64,000 nt of DNA, taken from NCBI RefSeq assembly GCF_003627815.1, contig NZ_CP032698.1:4960001-5024000 (forward strand), read 5' to 3'. The position numbers and the translations under genes are program-made. The notes under the pieces were generated by a model. It was not told where the DNA came from and did not search any database. It saw only the letters and a program-made list of their open reading frames with translations. Numbering within the stretch: the first letter of the stretch is position 1; every line of letters begins with the position of its first letter. The DNA is from Streptomyces hundungensis. Its GTDB lineage: Bacteria; Actinomycetota; Actinomycetes; Streptomycetales; Streptomycetaceae. Below are positions 16,296-24,927 of this stretch, piece by piece.

Positions 16296-18592
16296 GCAGC
16301 GCACCCCCTCCACTCGACCCTTCGATCGCCCCGCCCGGCACCCGCACCTTCCGGGACGCCGGCGGGATCCCGGCCGACCAGTGGCACGCCGACCAGAACG
16401 GCGAGACCCTCGTGCCGACCCACTGCTGCTTCTGCGGGGTGCAGTGCGGCATGTATCTGCGAGTCGACCGGGCGGGCAAGGTGTTCGGGGTCGAGCCGCG
16501 CAACCACGACATCAACCGGATGCGGCTGTGCCCCAAGGGCATCAACGCCTACCAGCAGGTCAACCACCCCGACCGGCTGACGGCCCCGCTGCTGCGCCGC
16601 TCCCGCGACGAGCCGTTCCGTGAGGCCTCCTGGGAGGAGGCGCTCGATTTCACGGTCGCCGAGATCCGCCGCATCCAGGCCGCGCACGGCAACGACGCGT
16701 TCGGGCTGCTCGGCGGGGCGAGCCTGTTCTCCGAGAAGACGTACCTGGTCGGCAAGTTCGGCCGGGTCGCCCTGAAGACGCGGCACGTCGACTACAACGG
16801 CCGGCTGTGCATGGTGTCGGCGGCGGGCGCGAACAAGCTCGCCTTCGGCATCGACCGGGCGGGCAATCCGTTCTCCGACATCCTGCTCAGCGACTGCCTG
16901 CTGATCGCCGGGTCGAACGTGGGGGAGTGCTTCCCCGTCATGACCCAGTACCTGTGGGGCGCCCGGGACCGGGGGGCCAGTCTCATCGTGATCGACCCGC
17001 GGGAGACGGCGATCGCGCGCACCGCCGACATCCATGTCGCCCTCAAGCCCGGCACCGACGCCGCCTTCTTCAACGCCGTCCTGAACGTGGTCATCCAGGA
17101 GAACCTCGTCGACAAGGAGTTCGTCGCCGCGCACACCACCGGCTGGGACGAGGTGCGTGCCTCCGTCGCCGACTGCACACCGGAGGTGGCCGCCGACATC
17201 TGCGGGATCCCCGCCCACCAGGTCGTCCAGGTGGCCCGGGCCTTCGCGGGAGCCGACCGGGCGATGGCCTGGCACGCCCGCGGCATCGAGCACCACTCGC
17301 AGGGCGTCGAGAACTGCCTGACCGTCATCAACCTGTGTACGGCGACCGGCAACCTGGGCAAGCCGGGCGCCGGTTACGGCACCATCACCGGCCAGGGCAA
17401 CGGCCAGGGCGGACGCGAGCACGGGCAGAAGTCGGACCTGCTGCCGGGCGGGCGTTCCATCGCGAACCCGGAGCACCGGCGGCAGATCTGCGAGATCTGG
17501 GGGATCGAGGAGACCGAACTGCCGCCCGCGGGCACCTCGATGATGGAAATGGTCTGGCAGATGCAGCGCCAGGAGATTCGCGGTCTGATCGGCATCTGCA
17601 ACAACCCGTTCGTCTCGCTCCCCAACTACGCGACGGTCAAGTCGGGTTACGACACCTTGGAGTTCCACGCTCAATTCGACTTCTTCCTTTCCGAGACGGC
17701 GGCCAACGCCCATGTCGTCTTTCCGGTCACCACCTGGGCCGAGGACGAGGGCGTGATGGCCAACGCCGAGGCCAGGGTGGTCAAGCACAACAAGGCGCAG
17801 GAGCCGCCCGCCGGGGTGCGCACCGACACCTGGGTGATGTGTCAGCTGGCCCAACGCCTGGGCGTGGCCGACAAGTTCAGCTACGCGGGCTCGCGCGAGG
17901 TGTTCGACGAGCTGCGCATCGCGTCCGCCGGAACGGTCAACGACTATTACGGCATCACCTACGAGCGGCTGGAGGAGACCGGGGGTATCGCCTGGCCCTG
18001 CCCCTCCACCGACCATCCGGGCACGCCCCGTCTGTTCGAGGGCGGCCGCACCGCCCACCCGGACGGCAAGATCCACATGCAGGCCGTCGAGTGGCACCCG
18101 CCGATGGACCCGTACGACGAAGAGCACCCGATGTCGCTGACCACGGGCCGTACGGTGGCGCACTTTCTGTCCGGCAACCAGACCCGCCGGCTCGGCGCGC
18201 TCGTCGAGCAGACGCCGCGGCCCTGGGTGGAGGTCCATCCCTCGCACGGCTTCCGCAACGGCGACCCGGTGCGGGTGGTGACCCGGCGCGGCAGCGAGGT
18301 GTTCCCGGCCCTGGTCACCGAGGCGATCCGTCCCGACACCGTGTTCATCCCGTACCACTGGCCCGTTCCGACGGCCGCCAACGCGCTCACCATCGACGCT
18401 CTGGACCCCCGGTCCAAGATTCCCGAGTACAAGGTGTGTGCCTGCCGTATCGAGGCGGCCGAGCGGATCGACGAGGTGCCGGCGCCCCCGGCCCCGCCGG
18501 GACACCAGGCGTACCCGGCGACGCAGGTCTCGCGCACCGACCCCCTGCCGCCCACGTCCCCGCAGGGCCGTGGCACCGCGGAGAGGAGCTGA
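16292..18592 (+). CDS. Molybdopterin oxidoreductase, Nas/Nap-type nitrate reductase-like catalytic subunit
   Basis: A 766-residue DMSO-reductase-superfamily enzyme binding a bis-MGD molybdenum cofactor. The N-terminal [4Fe-4S] site is CCFCGVQC...CPKG (C45, C48, C52, C80). The probable Mo ligand is C173 in NGRLCMVSA, the context seen in Nas/Nap nitrate reductases rather than in formate dehydrogenases. TGNLGKPGAGYGTITGQGNGQGGREHGQK is also a Nas/NapA hallmark. The C-terminal dinucleotide-binding domain starts near LTTGRTVAHFLSGNQTRR. No Tat signal is seen, so it should act in the cytoplasm. Neighbours supply an anchor, an Fe-S wire and a Rieske protein; the substrate is inferred as nitrate from narK and the motifs. 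Confidence 0.85.
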   Translation: MSSAPPPLDPSIAPPGTRTFRDAGGIPADQWHADQNGETLVPTHCCFCGVQCGMYLRVDRAGKVFGVEPRNHDINRMRLCPKGINAYQQVNHPDRLTAPLLRRSRDEPFREASWEEALDFTVAEIRRIQAAHGNDAFGLLGGASLFSEKTYLVGKFGRVALKTRHVDYNGRLCMVSAAGANKLAFGIDRAGNPFSDILLSDCLLIAGSNVGECFPVMTQYLWGARDRGASLIVIDPRETAIARTADIHVALKPGTDAAFFNAVLNVVIQENLVDKEFVAAHTTGWDEVRASVADCTPEVAADICGIPAHQVVQVARAFAGADRAMAWHARGIEHHSQGVENCLTVINLCTATGNLGKPGAGYGTITGQGNGQGGREHGQKSDLLPGGRSIANPEHRRQICEIWGIEETELPPAGTSMMEMVWQMQRQEIRGLIGICNNPFVSLPNYATVKSGYDTLEFHAQFDFFLSETAANAHVVFPVTTWAEDEGVMANAEARVVKHNKAQEPPAGVRTDTWVMCQLAQRLGVADKFSYAGSREVFDELRIASAGTVNDYYGITYERLEETGGIAWPCPSTDHPGTPRLFEGGRTAHPDGKIHMQAVEWHPPMDPYDEEHPMSLTTGRTVAHFLSGNQTRRLGALVEQTPRPWVEVHPSHGFRNGDPVRVVTRRGSEVFPALVTEAIRPDTVFIPYHWPVPTAANALTIDALDPRSKIPEYKVCACRIEAAERIDEVPAPPAPPGHQAYPATQVSRTDPLPPTSPQGRGTAERS

Positions 18593-18600
18593 CGCCCGCC

Positions 18601-19203
18601 ATGATGGGCAGAACGATCTTCATCGACCCGGGGCGCTGCATCGGCTGCCAGGCCTGTGTGTCCGCCTGCCGCGAGTGCGACTCGCACCGCGGCAAGTCCA
18701 TGATCCATCTCGACTATCCCGACGAAGGTCATTCCGTCGCCTCCCTCCCGACCGTCTGTATGCACTGCGAGGACCCGGTCGCCCCGTGCGCCGAGGTGTG
18801 TCCCGCCGACGCGATCCTGGTGACCGCGGACGGTGTGGTGCAGCAGGCCGACACCACCCGCTGCATCGGCTGCGCGAACTGCGTCAACGCCTGCCCCTTC
18901 GGCGTACCGAAGATCGACCTCCAGGCCAAGCTCCAACTGAAGTGCAACCTCTGCTACGACCGCACCGCCTACGGTCTGGCCCCCATGTGCGCCACGGTCT
19001 GCCCGACCGGTGCGCTGTTCTACGGGACCGTCGAGGAACTCCGCGCGGAGCGCCCCGGGGTCCAGGTCGCCGACTCCTTCACCTTCGGCGATGTCGTCGT
19101 CTCCACCGGCGTGGCCATGGTCGTGCCCGCCGACAAGGTCCAGTGGCCGGTGCCGGGAGGTCTCCCGATCGTCGAGGTCAACGGGAAGGACGTCACCCGA
19201 TGA
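18601..19203 (+). CDS. Four-cluster 4Fe-4S ferredoxin-type electron transfer subunit
   Basis: A 200-residue DmsB/NrfC-like protein with the four Cys groups of a tetra-[4Fe-4S] wire: CIGCQACVSAC, CMHCEDPVAPCAEVC, CIGCANCVNAC and CNLC...CATVC. It would pass electrons between the membrane subunit and the molybdoenzyme. The start follows GAGAGGAG nine bases after the catalytic gene, and its stop overlaps the Rieske start (ATGA). No signal peptide, so it is cytoplasmic like the catalytic subunit. Confidence 0.92.
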   Translation: MMGRTIFIDPGRCIGCQACVSACRECDSHRGKSMIHLDYPDEGHSVASLPTVCMHCEDPVAPCAEVCPADAILVTADGVVQQADTTRCIGCANCVNACPFGVPKIDLQAKLQLKCNLCYDRTAYGLAPMCATVCPTGALFYGTVEELRAERPGVQVADSFTFGDVVVSTGVAMVVPADKVQWPVPGGLPIVEVNGKDVTR

Positions 19204-19853
19204 GCGTCACCGACCAGTCCCCCGCCGCCCCCGAACCGGACGCGGACCCCGCCCGGGCTGCCCTCCACGACCGCATCGCCGCCGACTCCCTCACCACCCG
19301 CCGTGACTACCTGCGGATCGTCGCCACCGTGTCGGGCGGCCTCGCGGTCGGCGGGCTCGCGGTGGCCGGGGGAGTGCTGCACCGCCACGGTGACAGCGAG
19401 GGGCCGCCGGACCGCAAGCGCGTCGCGCCCGTCCTCGCCCCCGGCGAGTCCGTCGCCTTCCGCTTCCCCGGCGAGGACGACCGCGCGGTCGCCGTCCGCC
19501 TCAAGGACGGCACTCTCGTCGGCTACTCCGCCGTCTGTACGCATCTGGCCTGCGGGGTGCTGTGGCGCGAGGACCGGGGCGCGGAGGGCGAGCTGTACTG
19601 CCCGTGCCACGAGGGGGTCTTCGACGCCCGCACCGGTGAGGTCACCGCCGGGCCGCCGCCGCGCCCGTTGCCGAAGGTGCTCCTGGTCGAGGAGGACGAC
19701 GGAAGCGTCTGGGCGGTGGCCACGGCGCGCTCCGGTGAGAGCGTCAAGGACGCCGTGTGCCGCCAATTCGCCGACGAGCGACCCGAGATGGCGGTCCGCC
19801 TGGGCTGCCCCGCCGCGGAAGCCAAGGCGGTCGAGAGGAGCGAGCGGACATGA
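19200..19853 (+). CDS. Rieske [2Fe-2S] protein with Tat-type N-terminus
   Basis: 217 residues. TTRRDYLRIVATVSGGLAVGGLAVAGGV (residues ~32-59) is a twin-arginine motif plus hydrophobic stretch, so the protein is probably exported folded and anchored. The Rieske boxes are CTHLAC (C113, H115) and CPCHEG (C134, H137), ligating the cluster. It overlaps both neighbours by ATGA and so belongs to the redox operon. A Tat-exported Rieske with a cytoplasmic molybdoenzyme is odd; it may link the complex to the quinol or cytochrome bcc pool outside the membrane, or the RR may not be functional. Confidence 0.88.
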   Translation: MSVTDQSPAAPEPDADPARAALHDRIAADSLTTRRDYLRIVATVSGGLAVGGLAVAGGVLHRHGDSEGPPDRKRVAPVLAPGESVAFRFPGEDDRAVAVRLKDGTLVGYSAVCTHLACGVLWREDRGAEGELYCPCHEGVFDARTGEVTAGPPPRPLPKVLLVEEDDGSVWAVATARSGESVKDAVCRQFADERPEMAVRLGCPAAEAKAVERSERT

Positions 19854-20389
19854 GCACCGAAGGAAACACGACCCCTGACGGCGCCCCCGGCCGCGACGGC
19901 TCTCCTGGACGTGATGGCTTTCCTGGACGGGACGGCGTCCCCGGTCGCGACGGCTTTCCCGGACGTGATGGCATTCCCGGCCGCGACCGCGCTTCCGGAG
20001 CGGGCGGGAGCGTCGGTTCGGGAGAGGGTTTCGCGGGTGGCTCGCGGCCCGTCTACACCCCCGGATCCGTCCAGCCCCGGCTCAACCGGCCGGTCCATGA
20101 GCGCTATCCGCAGATCCGGGCGACCAGCGGGTACGGGGATCCCCGTACCCGGCACACCGGGCCGGGGCCGGGTGCCGGCACCGAGCAGGAGCCGGAGCGT
20201 TCCTCGAAGCTGACGGCCCGCCTCACCCTCGCCATCACCGTGGTCATCGGCCAGCTGTGGGGTCTGACGGTGGTGGTCAACGAGTGGATGCGGGGCAACA
20301 CCGGCACCGCCTGGTGGGGCGCCGGGTTCCTGTGTCTGTCGTTCCTCGTGGTCCTGGGTCTGTGGGCACTGGACCCCAAGGACCGCTGA
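19850..20389 (+). CDS. Membrane protein with N-terminal collagen-like repeats
   Basis: 179 residues. Residues ~10-43 are Gly-x-y triplets of the form GRDGxP repeated (GAPGRDGSPGRDGFPGRDG...), encoded by an 18-bp DNA repeat. A disordered Pro/Gly/Arg linker follows, then two helices near the C-terminus (LTLAITVVIGQLWGLTVVV and WWGAGFLCLSFLVVLGLWAL), ending in LDPKDR. It overlaps the Rieske stop and is the last gene of the redox operon, so it may be a structural or assembly partner. No function is known to me. The collagen-like part could form a trimer if glycines stay in register; that is inference. Confidence 0.75.
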   Translation: MSTEGNTTPDGAPGRDGSPGRDGFPGRDGVPGRDGFPGRDGIPGRDRASGAGGSVGSGEGFAGGSRPVYTPGSVQPRLNRPVHERYPQIRATSGYGDPRTRHTGPGPGAGTEQEPERSSKLTARLTLAITVVIGQLWGLTVVVNEWMRGNTGTAWWGAGFLCLSFLVVLGLWALDPKDR

Positions 20390-20441
20390 GCCCCCCCGCC
20401 CGCGCCGCTTGAGCGCCCGCCCGCGGCCGTACCCTGGAACC

Positions 20442-20723
20442 ATGAGCACCGCCCGCACCCCCGGACCGCACGAGTCGGAATCAGCGCCCAACAAGCAGGC
20501 CGAGGAGCCGGCCGACGGGCAGGCCGAGGGGCAGGCCCAGGAACGGGCCGAGGGGCAGGTCAAGCCCGCTGCCAAGGCGAAGCCGAGGCTGGTCTTCGAC
20601 GATCCGCTGGACCAGCAGTCGGCCGACGACACCGATCGCGGGTGGGGGGAGCGCCCCGCGTCCGCCGGCAGCGCCGCGGATCTGGCCCGCTTCCTCGACG
20701 AGAAGCCGCCCCACCACATCTGA
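20442..20723 (+). CDS. Small acidic hypothetical protein
   Basis: 93 residues, very hydrophilic. An Ala/Glu/Gln-rich N-terminal half (QAEEPADGQAEGQAQERAEG) is followed by KPRLVFDDPLDQQSADDTDRGW and AADLARFLDEKPPHH at the end. I take it as a Streptomyces-conserved protein without known function; the C-terminal half looks like the ordered part. ATG 20442 fits well. It is independent of the redox operon or a read-through gene, 53 bp downstream, and converges on mscL. Confidence 0.65.
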   Translation: MSTARTPGPHESESAPNKQAEEPADGQAEGQAQERAEGQVKPAAKAKPRLVFDDPLDQQSADDTDRGWGERPASAGSAADLARFLDEKPPHHI

Positions 20724-20739
20724 GCCGTACGCGACGGCG

Positions 20740-21273
20740 CTAGAACCCCGCGGGGCCGGAGCCCGAACCCGAGCCGGCGCCGGGACCCGAGCCCATGCCC
20801 GGTCCCGAGCCCATGCCCGGTCCGGAGGCGGTGCCCGGGCCGCGCTGGGTGATCAGGAGGTCGCGGATCTCCTTGAGTACCTCCAGCTCGCTGACCTCCA
20901 TCGTCTCGCGCACCCCCTCCTTGGCCTTGTCGTGCGCGGCCCGCCTCGCCAGGATCTTGGCCATGGGCAGCACCATCAGGAAGTACACGACGGCCGCGGT
21001 GATGAGGAAGCTCAGCAGGGCGCTGAGCACCCCGCCCCAGAGGATCTGGATGCCCGAGTCGGCGGTGCAGGGACCCTTGAGGCAGGAGCTGTAGCTCTCC
21101 AGGTCCTTCGTGCCGAACGCGCCGACCAGCGGGTTGATCACGCCCTTCACGACCGAGTTCACGATGTTGGTGAACGCGGCGCCGATCACCACGGCGACGG
21201 CCAGGTCGATCACATTCCCGCGCATCAAGAAGGCCTTGAAGCCGGCCATCACACCTGTCTTCTCCACGCTCAC
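20740..21273 (-). CDS. mscL: Large-conductance mechanosensitive channel
   Basis: 177 residues. The N-terminal amphipathic helix and first helix, GFKAFLMRGNVIDLAVAVVIGAAFTNIVNSVV, are the MscL signature; SYSSCLKGPC lies in the extracellular loop, and the second helix is SALLSFLITAAVVYFLMVLPM. The channel opens under membrane tension to release solutes in osmotic downshock. I chose GTG 21273 (MSVEKTGVMAG) with AAGAAAGG upstream; upstream codons do not match the family. The C-terminus after the cytoplasmic helix is a Gly/Ser/Pro repeat (GPGMGSGPGMGSGPGAGSG), longer than in most MscLs. Confidence 0.95.
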   Translation of the reverse strand: MSVEKTGVMAGFKAFLMRGNVIDLAVAVVIGAAFTNIVNSVVKGVINPLVGAFGTKDLESYSSCLKGPCTADSGIQILWGGVLSALLSFLITAAVVYFLMVLPMAKILARRAAHDKAKEGVRETMEVSELEVLKEIRDLLITQRGPGTASGPGMGSGPGMGSGPGAGSGSGSGPAGF

Positions 21274-21396
21274 CAATGAGCCTTTCTTCGCATGTGCAGG
21301 GGACGGAGCGAACTCCTGCGCCACCTTGGACAGGACGGGGACGTGCTGTCCAATCCGGGTACGCGAATTGATGACTTGACCGTCCCTGCGTGCGAA

Positions 21397-21963
21397 TCAG
21401 CACAGGGTCACCGCCAGCCGGGACGAGGAACCCGCGCCGACCAGCGCACGAGCGGTTTCCCGCGGCACGGCGAGGACGATCAGCGCCCCCGCCTCCGGCG
21501 AGGCGTCGCGCGGTGGCGGAACTCCCTTGACCCGGACGCCCGTTGCCAGCACGCGGGCCTCACCGGCCCCGGCCGTCGCCGAGTTGGCGGACGCGATCAC
21601 ATCCACCCGGTCGCCCGGCCTCAGCAGTCGTACGGTTTCCGCGTCGGCGATCCGTACCGGCGCCGACACCAGCGCGGGCTCCCGGGCGGGTGCTTGTTCG
21701 TGGGGTGCGGGAGGCGTGGCCGGGTGGGTGCGCTCGGCCGCCCGCGGGCTGGAGACGGCGAGGGCGGCGGCCGTGACGGCGAGCCCCGCCGCCACCGCCC
21801 GCCGTCGCCTGCGCATCGAACGGCGCAGCCCGTGCCGCCCGCCGCGCACCCGCAGCGGGGGGAAGAACGGCACCCCGCCCGGCTCGGGCGCGGGCACGGG
21901 AGGCAGGTAGGGAAGGGGGCGGGGAGCGGGGGAAACCGAAGGTGCGGCGGGGTGTGCGGACAT
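21397..21963 (-). CDS. SAF-domain (RcpC/CpaB-like) protein
   Basis: About 188 residues. A Pro-rich N-terminus and basic RRSMRRRRR patch precede one transmembrane helix (AVAAGLAVTAAALAV), and the C-terminal part PVRIADAETVRLLRPGDRVDVIA is the SAF-domain core seen in CpaB/RcpC proteins of Flp/Tad pilus assembly. In Streptomyces such genes often occur outside pilus clusters, as here, so a pilus role is doubtful. It is probably a membrane-anchored exoplasmic protein. The start is ATG 21963 or GTG 21972; it lies downstream of no obvious operon partner. Confidence 0.7.
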   Translation of the reverse strand: MSAHPAAPSVSPAPRPLPYLPPVPAPEPGGVPFFPPLRVRGGRHGLRRSMRRRRRAVAAGLAVTAAALAVSSPRAAERTHPATPPAPHEQAPAREPALVSAPVRIADAETVRLLRPGDRVDVIASANSATAGAGEARVLATGVRVKGVPPPRDASPEAGALIVLAVPRETARALVGAGSSSRLAVTLC

Positions 21964-22134
21964 GGTGACCACTACCGATCGTGGAGTGCCTGTGCTGCTC
22001 GGACGCTCCTCACGATCCCCTGCCGCGCGGGATTTCGCCGGGGCCTGTGGAGGACGGCCCGGTTGTGGACAACTCGCTCACCCGGAAGGGGTGTTCGGCC
22101 TCTCGTCCGGCACCGAGCCGCATCCCCCTCGCCC

Positions 22135-22968
22135 TTACGGCAGTTCGATCCCCAGCTCCCAGCCGTCGTGCGCGTGACCGCACAGGCAGTCGCGGTCCTC
22201 GGCGGCGGGAAGGGCCCCGACCGCGTCGAAAAGAACCTCGCGAAGGCGCGCCACGTTCTCGCCGAACACCTTCAGGACCTCGGTGTGCGAGACGCCCTCG
22301 CCGGTCTCGGCACCCGCGTCCAAATCGGTGACCAGGGTCAACGAGGTGTAGCAGAGGCCGAGTTCGCGGGCGAGTACGGCCTCGGGGTGCCCGGTCATGC
22401 CGACCACCGATCCGCCCATCGCCGCGTGCCACCGCGACTCGGCGCGGGTGGAGAAGCGGGGGCCCTCGATGACGACCATCGTGCCGCCGTCCACGGCCTG
22501 CCAGCCCCTCCCGTCGGCCGCGGCCAGGGCGACCTTGCGCCCGTTGGGGCAGTACGGGTCGGCGAACGTGGTGTGCACGACGTTGGGGATGGTGCCGTCG
22601 GGCAGGGGCAGCCCGTCGAAGTAGGTCTGGGCGCGTGCCTTCGTACGGTCCACCAGCTGGTCGGGGACGAGCAGCGTGCCCGGCCCGTACTCCTCGCGCA
22701 GGCCGCCCACCGCGCACGGGCCGAGCACCTGGCGCACCCCCACCGACCGCAGCGCCCACAGGTTGGCGCGGTAGTTGATGCGGTGCGGGGGCAGGTGGTG
22801 GCCGCGGCCGTGGCGGGGCAGGAAGGCGACCCGCCGGCCGGCGAGCTCGCCGAGGAAGAGCGAATCGCTGGGGGAGCCGTAGGGGGTGTCCACCTGGACC
22901 TCGGTGACGTCCTCGAGGAACGAGTAGAACCCCGAGCCGCCGATGACGCCGATCTCTGCGTTAACCAT
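22135..22968 (-). CDS. mtnP: S-methyl-5'-thioadenosine phosphorylase
   Basis: 277 residues of the PNP/MTAP trimeric phosphorylase fold, splitting methylthioadenosine to adenine and methylthioribose-1-phosphate in methionine salvage. Seen are IGVIGGSGFYSF at the start, FLPRHGRGHHLPPHRINYRANLWAL, and the family block VVIEGPRFSTRAESRWH...GMTGHPEAVLARELG. Replacing the usual final tail is DRDCLCGHAHDGW near the C-terminus, seen in the actinobacterial branch. ATG 22968 (MVNAEIGVIGG) is the likely start. It stands alone. Confidence 0.93.
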   Translation of the reverse strand: MVNAEIGVIGGSGFYSFLEDVTEVQVDTPYGSPSDSLFLGELAGRRVAFLPRHGRGHHLPPHRINYRANLWALRSVGVRQVLGPCAVGGLREEYGPGTLLVPDQLVDRTKARAQTYFDGLPLPDGTIPNVVHTTFADPYCPNGRKVALAAADGRGWQAVDGGTMVVIEGPRFSTRAESRWHAAMGGSVVGMTGHPEAVLARELGLCYTSLTLVTDLDAGAETGEGVSHTEVLKVFGENVARLREVLFDAVGALPAAEDRDCLCGHAHDGWELGIELP

Positions 22969-23034
22969 GGCGGTCACACTAACCGTGGGCGCCCGGCGAG
23001 AGCCCCGGCCGTCCCACCGTGCGCGCCCATGCGA

Positions 23035-23061
23035 AAGCCCCCGCCGTGGTACGGCGGGGGC
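23035..23061 (-). terminator. Terminator downstream of the FmdB gene
   Basis: AGCCCCCGCCGT and ACGGCGGGGGCT pair as a perfect 12-bp stem with a three-base loop. It lies 16 bp after the stop of the FmdB-like gene on the minus strand and is followed there by TTTCGC. Confidence 0.8.
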
Positions 23062-23077
23062 TCTGCGCGAGGCTGTG

Positions 23078-23386
23078 TCAGGCGGCCGTGCCGGCGCTCG
23101 ACGAGGACGAGCCGGAGCTCGACGTCGAGGCGGCCGGCTTGGACTCCGAGGCCGTGGACGACTTCGGAGTCGACGGCGACGTCGACGCGGGCGAACTGCT
23201 CGACGACGATCCGCGGCTGTCGTTGCGGTAGAAGCCGGAGCCCTTGAAAACGATGCCGACCGCCGAGAACACCTTCTTCAGGCGTCCGTCGCAGTTCGGG
23301 CATACGGTCAGGGCGTCGTCGGTGAACTTCTGCACCGCCTCGAGGCCCTCGCCGCACTCGGTGCACTGGTACTGGTAGGTCGGCAC
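23078..23386 (-). CDS. FmdB-family zinc ribbon protein
   Basis: 102 residues. MPTYQYQCTECGEGLEAVQKF...CPNCDGRLKKVFSAVGIVFKGSGFY is the complete FmdB regulatory-domain signature with two CxxC zinc pairs. The rest is a low-complexity Ser/Thr/Ala/Pro tail, which is variable across the family. FmdB was named for a formamidase-linked regulator in Methylophilus; its role is otherwise unknown. GTG 23386 follows AGGAGGAAG, so the start is firm. Confidence 0.9.
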   Translation of the reverse strand: MPTYQYQCTECGEGLEAVQKFTDDALTVCPNCDGRLKKVFSAVGIVFKGSGFYRNDSRGSSSSSSPASTSPSTPKSSTASESKPAASTSSSGSSSSSAGTAA

Positions 23387-23454
23387 TTGTCTTCCTCCTG
23401 GCACTCTCACTCGATGAGTGCTAACGACGGTCCATAGTGACGTATTCCCCGGGA

Positions 23455-24726
23455 TCAGTCCACCGTGACGGGAACACGGTGACCGACGCCACGCGCCACG
23501 GTACGTGCCGCCGGGCGGGGGCTGAGCCGCGAGCGCAGCGCGAGCAGCGTCACCAGGGCCAGCGCGGTGCCCCCCAGCGGCACCAGGAAACCGGCGGTCG
23601 AACCGTGGGCGTCGGTCAGGCGTCCGGCGACCGTGACGGCGGCGGCCTGGCCGAGCGCGACGGCGCCCGTCAGCCAGGTGAACGCCTCGGTGCGGGAGGT
23701 CGAGGGGACCAGCGACTCCACCAGGGTGTAGCCGGTGATCAGGGCGGGCGCGATGCACAGGCCGACGATCAGGCCGAGGCCGCCGAGCAGCAGGGCCGAG
23801 TGCGCCGCCCACAGTCCGGAGGCCGCCAGGGTCAGCGCGGCGTATCCGGCGATCAGCCGGGTGCGGGGCGCGGACTTCCAGGCGATGGCGCCGCAGGCGA
23901 TGCCCGCCAGCATGTTTCCGGCGGCGAAAACGCCGTAGAGGACGCCGTTGATGCCGGGGTTGCCGATCTCTTCCGCGAAGGCGGTGAGCGACACCTGCAT
24001 GCCGCCGAAGACCGCGCCGATGCCGAGGAAGGCCATCGCCAGGACGCGTACGCCCGGGATGGACAGCGCGGAGGTGTGCTCGGACTGCTCCAGTTCGGCG
24101 GCGCTGCGCACCGGCGGCTGGGTGGTGCGGCGGGCGGCGAACAGAAGGCCGCCGATCAGGGTCAGCGACGCTTCGGCGATCAGGCCGGCCGCCGGGTGCA
24201 CGCCGGTGCACAGGGCGGTGGCGAGGACCGGGCCGATGACGAAGGTGAACTCGTCGGTCACGGACTCGAAGGCGGCGGCGGTCGCCATCAGGGGCGAGCC
24301 GTCCAGCTTGTGGGCCCAGCGGGCCCGCACCATGGGGCCGACCTGGGGGACGGAGGCGCCGGTGGGCACGGCGGCGATGAACAGCGCCCACAGGGGCGCG
24401 CCGGCCAGCGCGAGCGCCGTCAGCACCGACACCGAGGCCGCGTGGACCAGGACACCGGGCACCAGCACGGCGCGCTGCCCGAAGCGGTCGGCGAGCTTGC
24501 CGCTCTGCGGGGCGAACAGGGCCATGGACACGCCGGTGAAGGCGGCCACGGCGCCGGCGCCGCCGTAGGAGCCGGTGGTGTGCTGGACGAGGAGCAGGAT
24601 GCCGATGGTGAGCATCGCGAAGGGCTGCCGGGCGGCGAAGCCGGGCAGGAGGAAGGACAGTGCGCCGGGTGTGCGCAGAAGCTGCCCGTAACCGGGCCGC
24701 TTGTCAGAAGTGACCGTGGATGCCAC
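23455..24726 (-). CDS. MFS transporter
   Basis: 423 residues with about twelve membrane helices in two halves. The loop-2 motif FAPQSGKLADRFGQRAVL is the MFS signature (GxLaDRfGrR), and TLVESLVPSTSRTEAFTWLTGAVALGQAA in the second half is frequent in actinobacterial drug-type MFS proteins. The substrate cannot be told. GTG 24726 follows AAGGGGCC and gives MASTVTSDKRPG; a 14-residue longer frame is possible. A perfect 15-bp hairpin lies 200 bp upstream. Confidence 0.8.
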   Translation of the reverse strand: MASTVTSDKRPGYGQLLRTPGALSFLLPGFAARQPFAMLTIGILLLVQHTTGSYGGAGAVAAFTGVSMALFAPQSGKLADRFGQRAVLVPGVLVHAASVSVLTALALAGAPLWALFIAAVPTGASVPQVGPMVRARWAHKLDGSPLMATAAAFESVTDEFTFVIGPVLATALCTGVHPAAGLIAEASLTLIGGLLFAARRTTQPPVRSAAELEQSEHTSALSIPGVRVLAMAFLGIGAVFGGMQVSLTAFAEEIGNPGINGVLYGVFAAGNMLAGIACGAIAWKSAPRTRLIAGYAALTLAASGLWAAHSALLLGGLGLIVGLCIAPALITGYTLVESLVPSTSRTEAFTWLTGAVALGQAAAVTVAGRLTDAHGSTAGFLVPLGGTALALVTLLALRSRLSPRPAARTVARGVGHRVPVTVD

Positions 24727-24927
24727 GGCCCCTTGCCTTTCTGCCGCCTGGTAGCGCGCCCCATGCACAGGTCTGTGGGTGCGGGCGTTGCCGAGAGCTG
24801 TCCTCTTGCGCGGAACTGCGGTAGATGCCGGGGGCTACTGCGGGGAGCTCCCGACCGCCATACGGTCGCGCCAGCTCTGCGTCAGGCAGAGTTGGTCGAT
24901 CAGTGGTGTGCCTTCATGATACAGAGT

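Noticed and set aside
10221..20389. Formate dehydrogenase as the identity of the molybdoenzyme
   Set aside because: Formate from PFL would make this attractive, but the RLCMVSA context and the NarK neighbour fit nitrate reductase better; it is not excluded.
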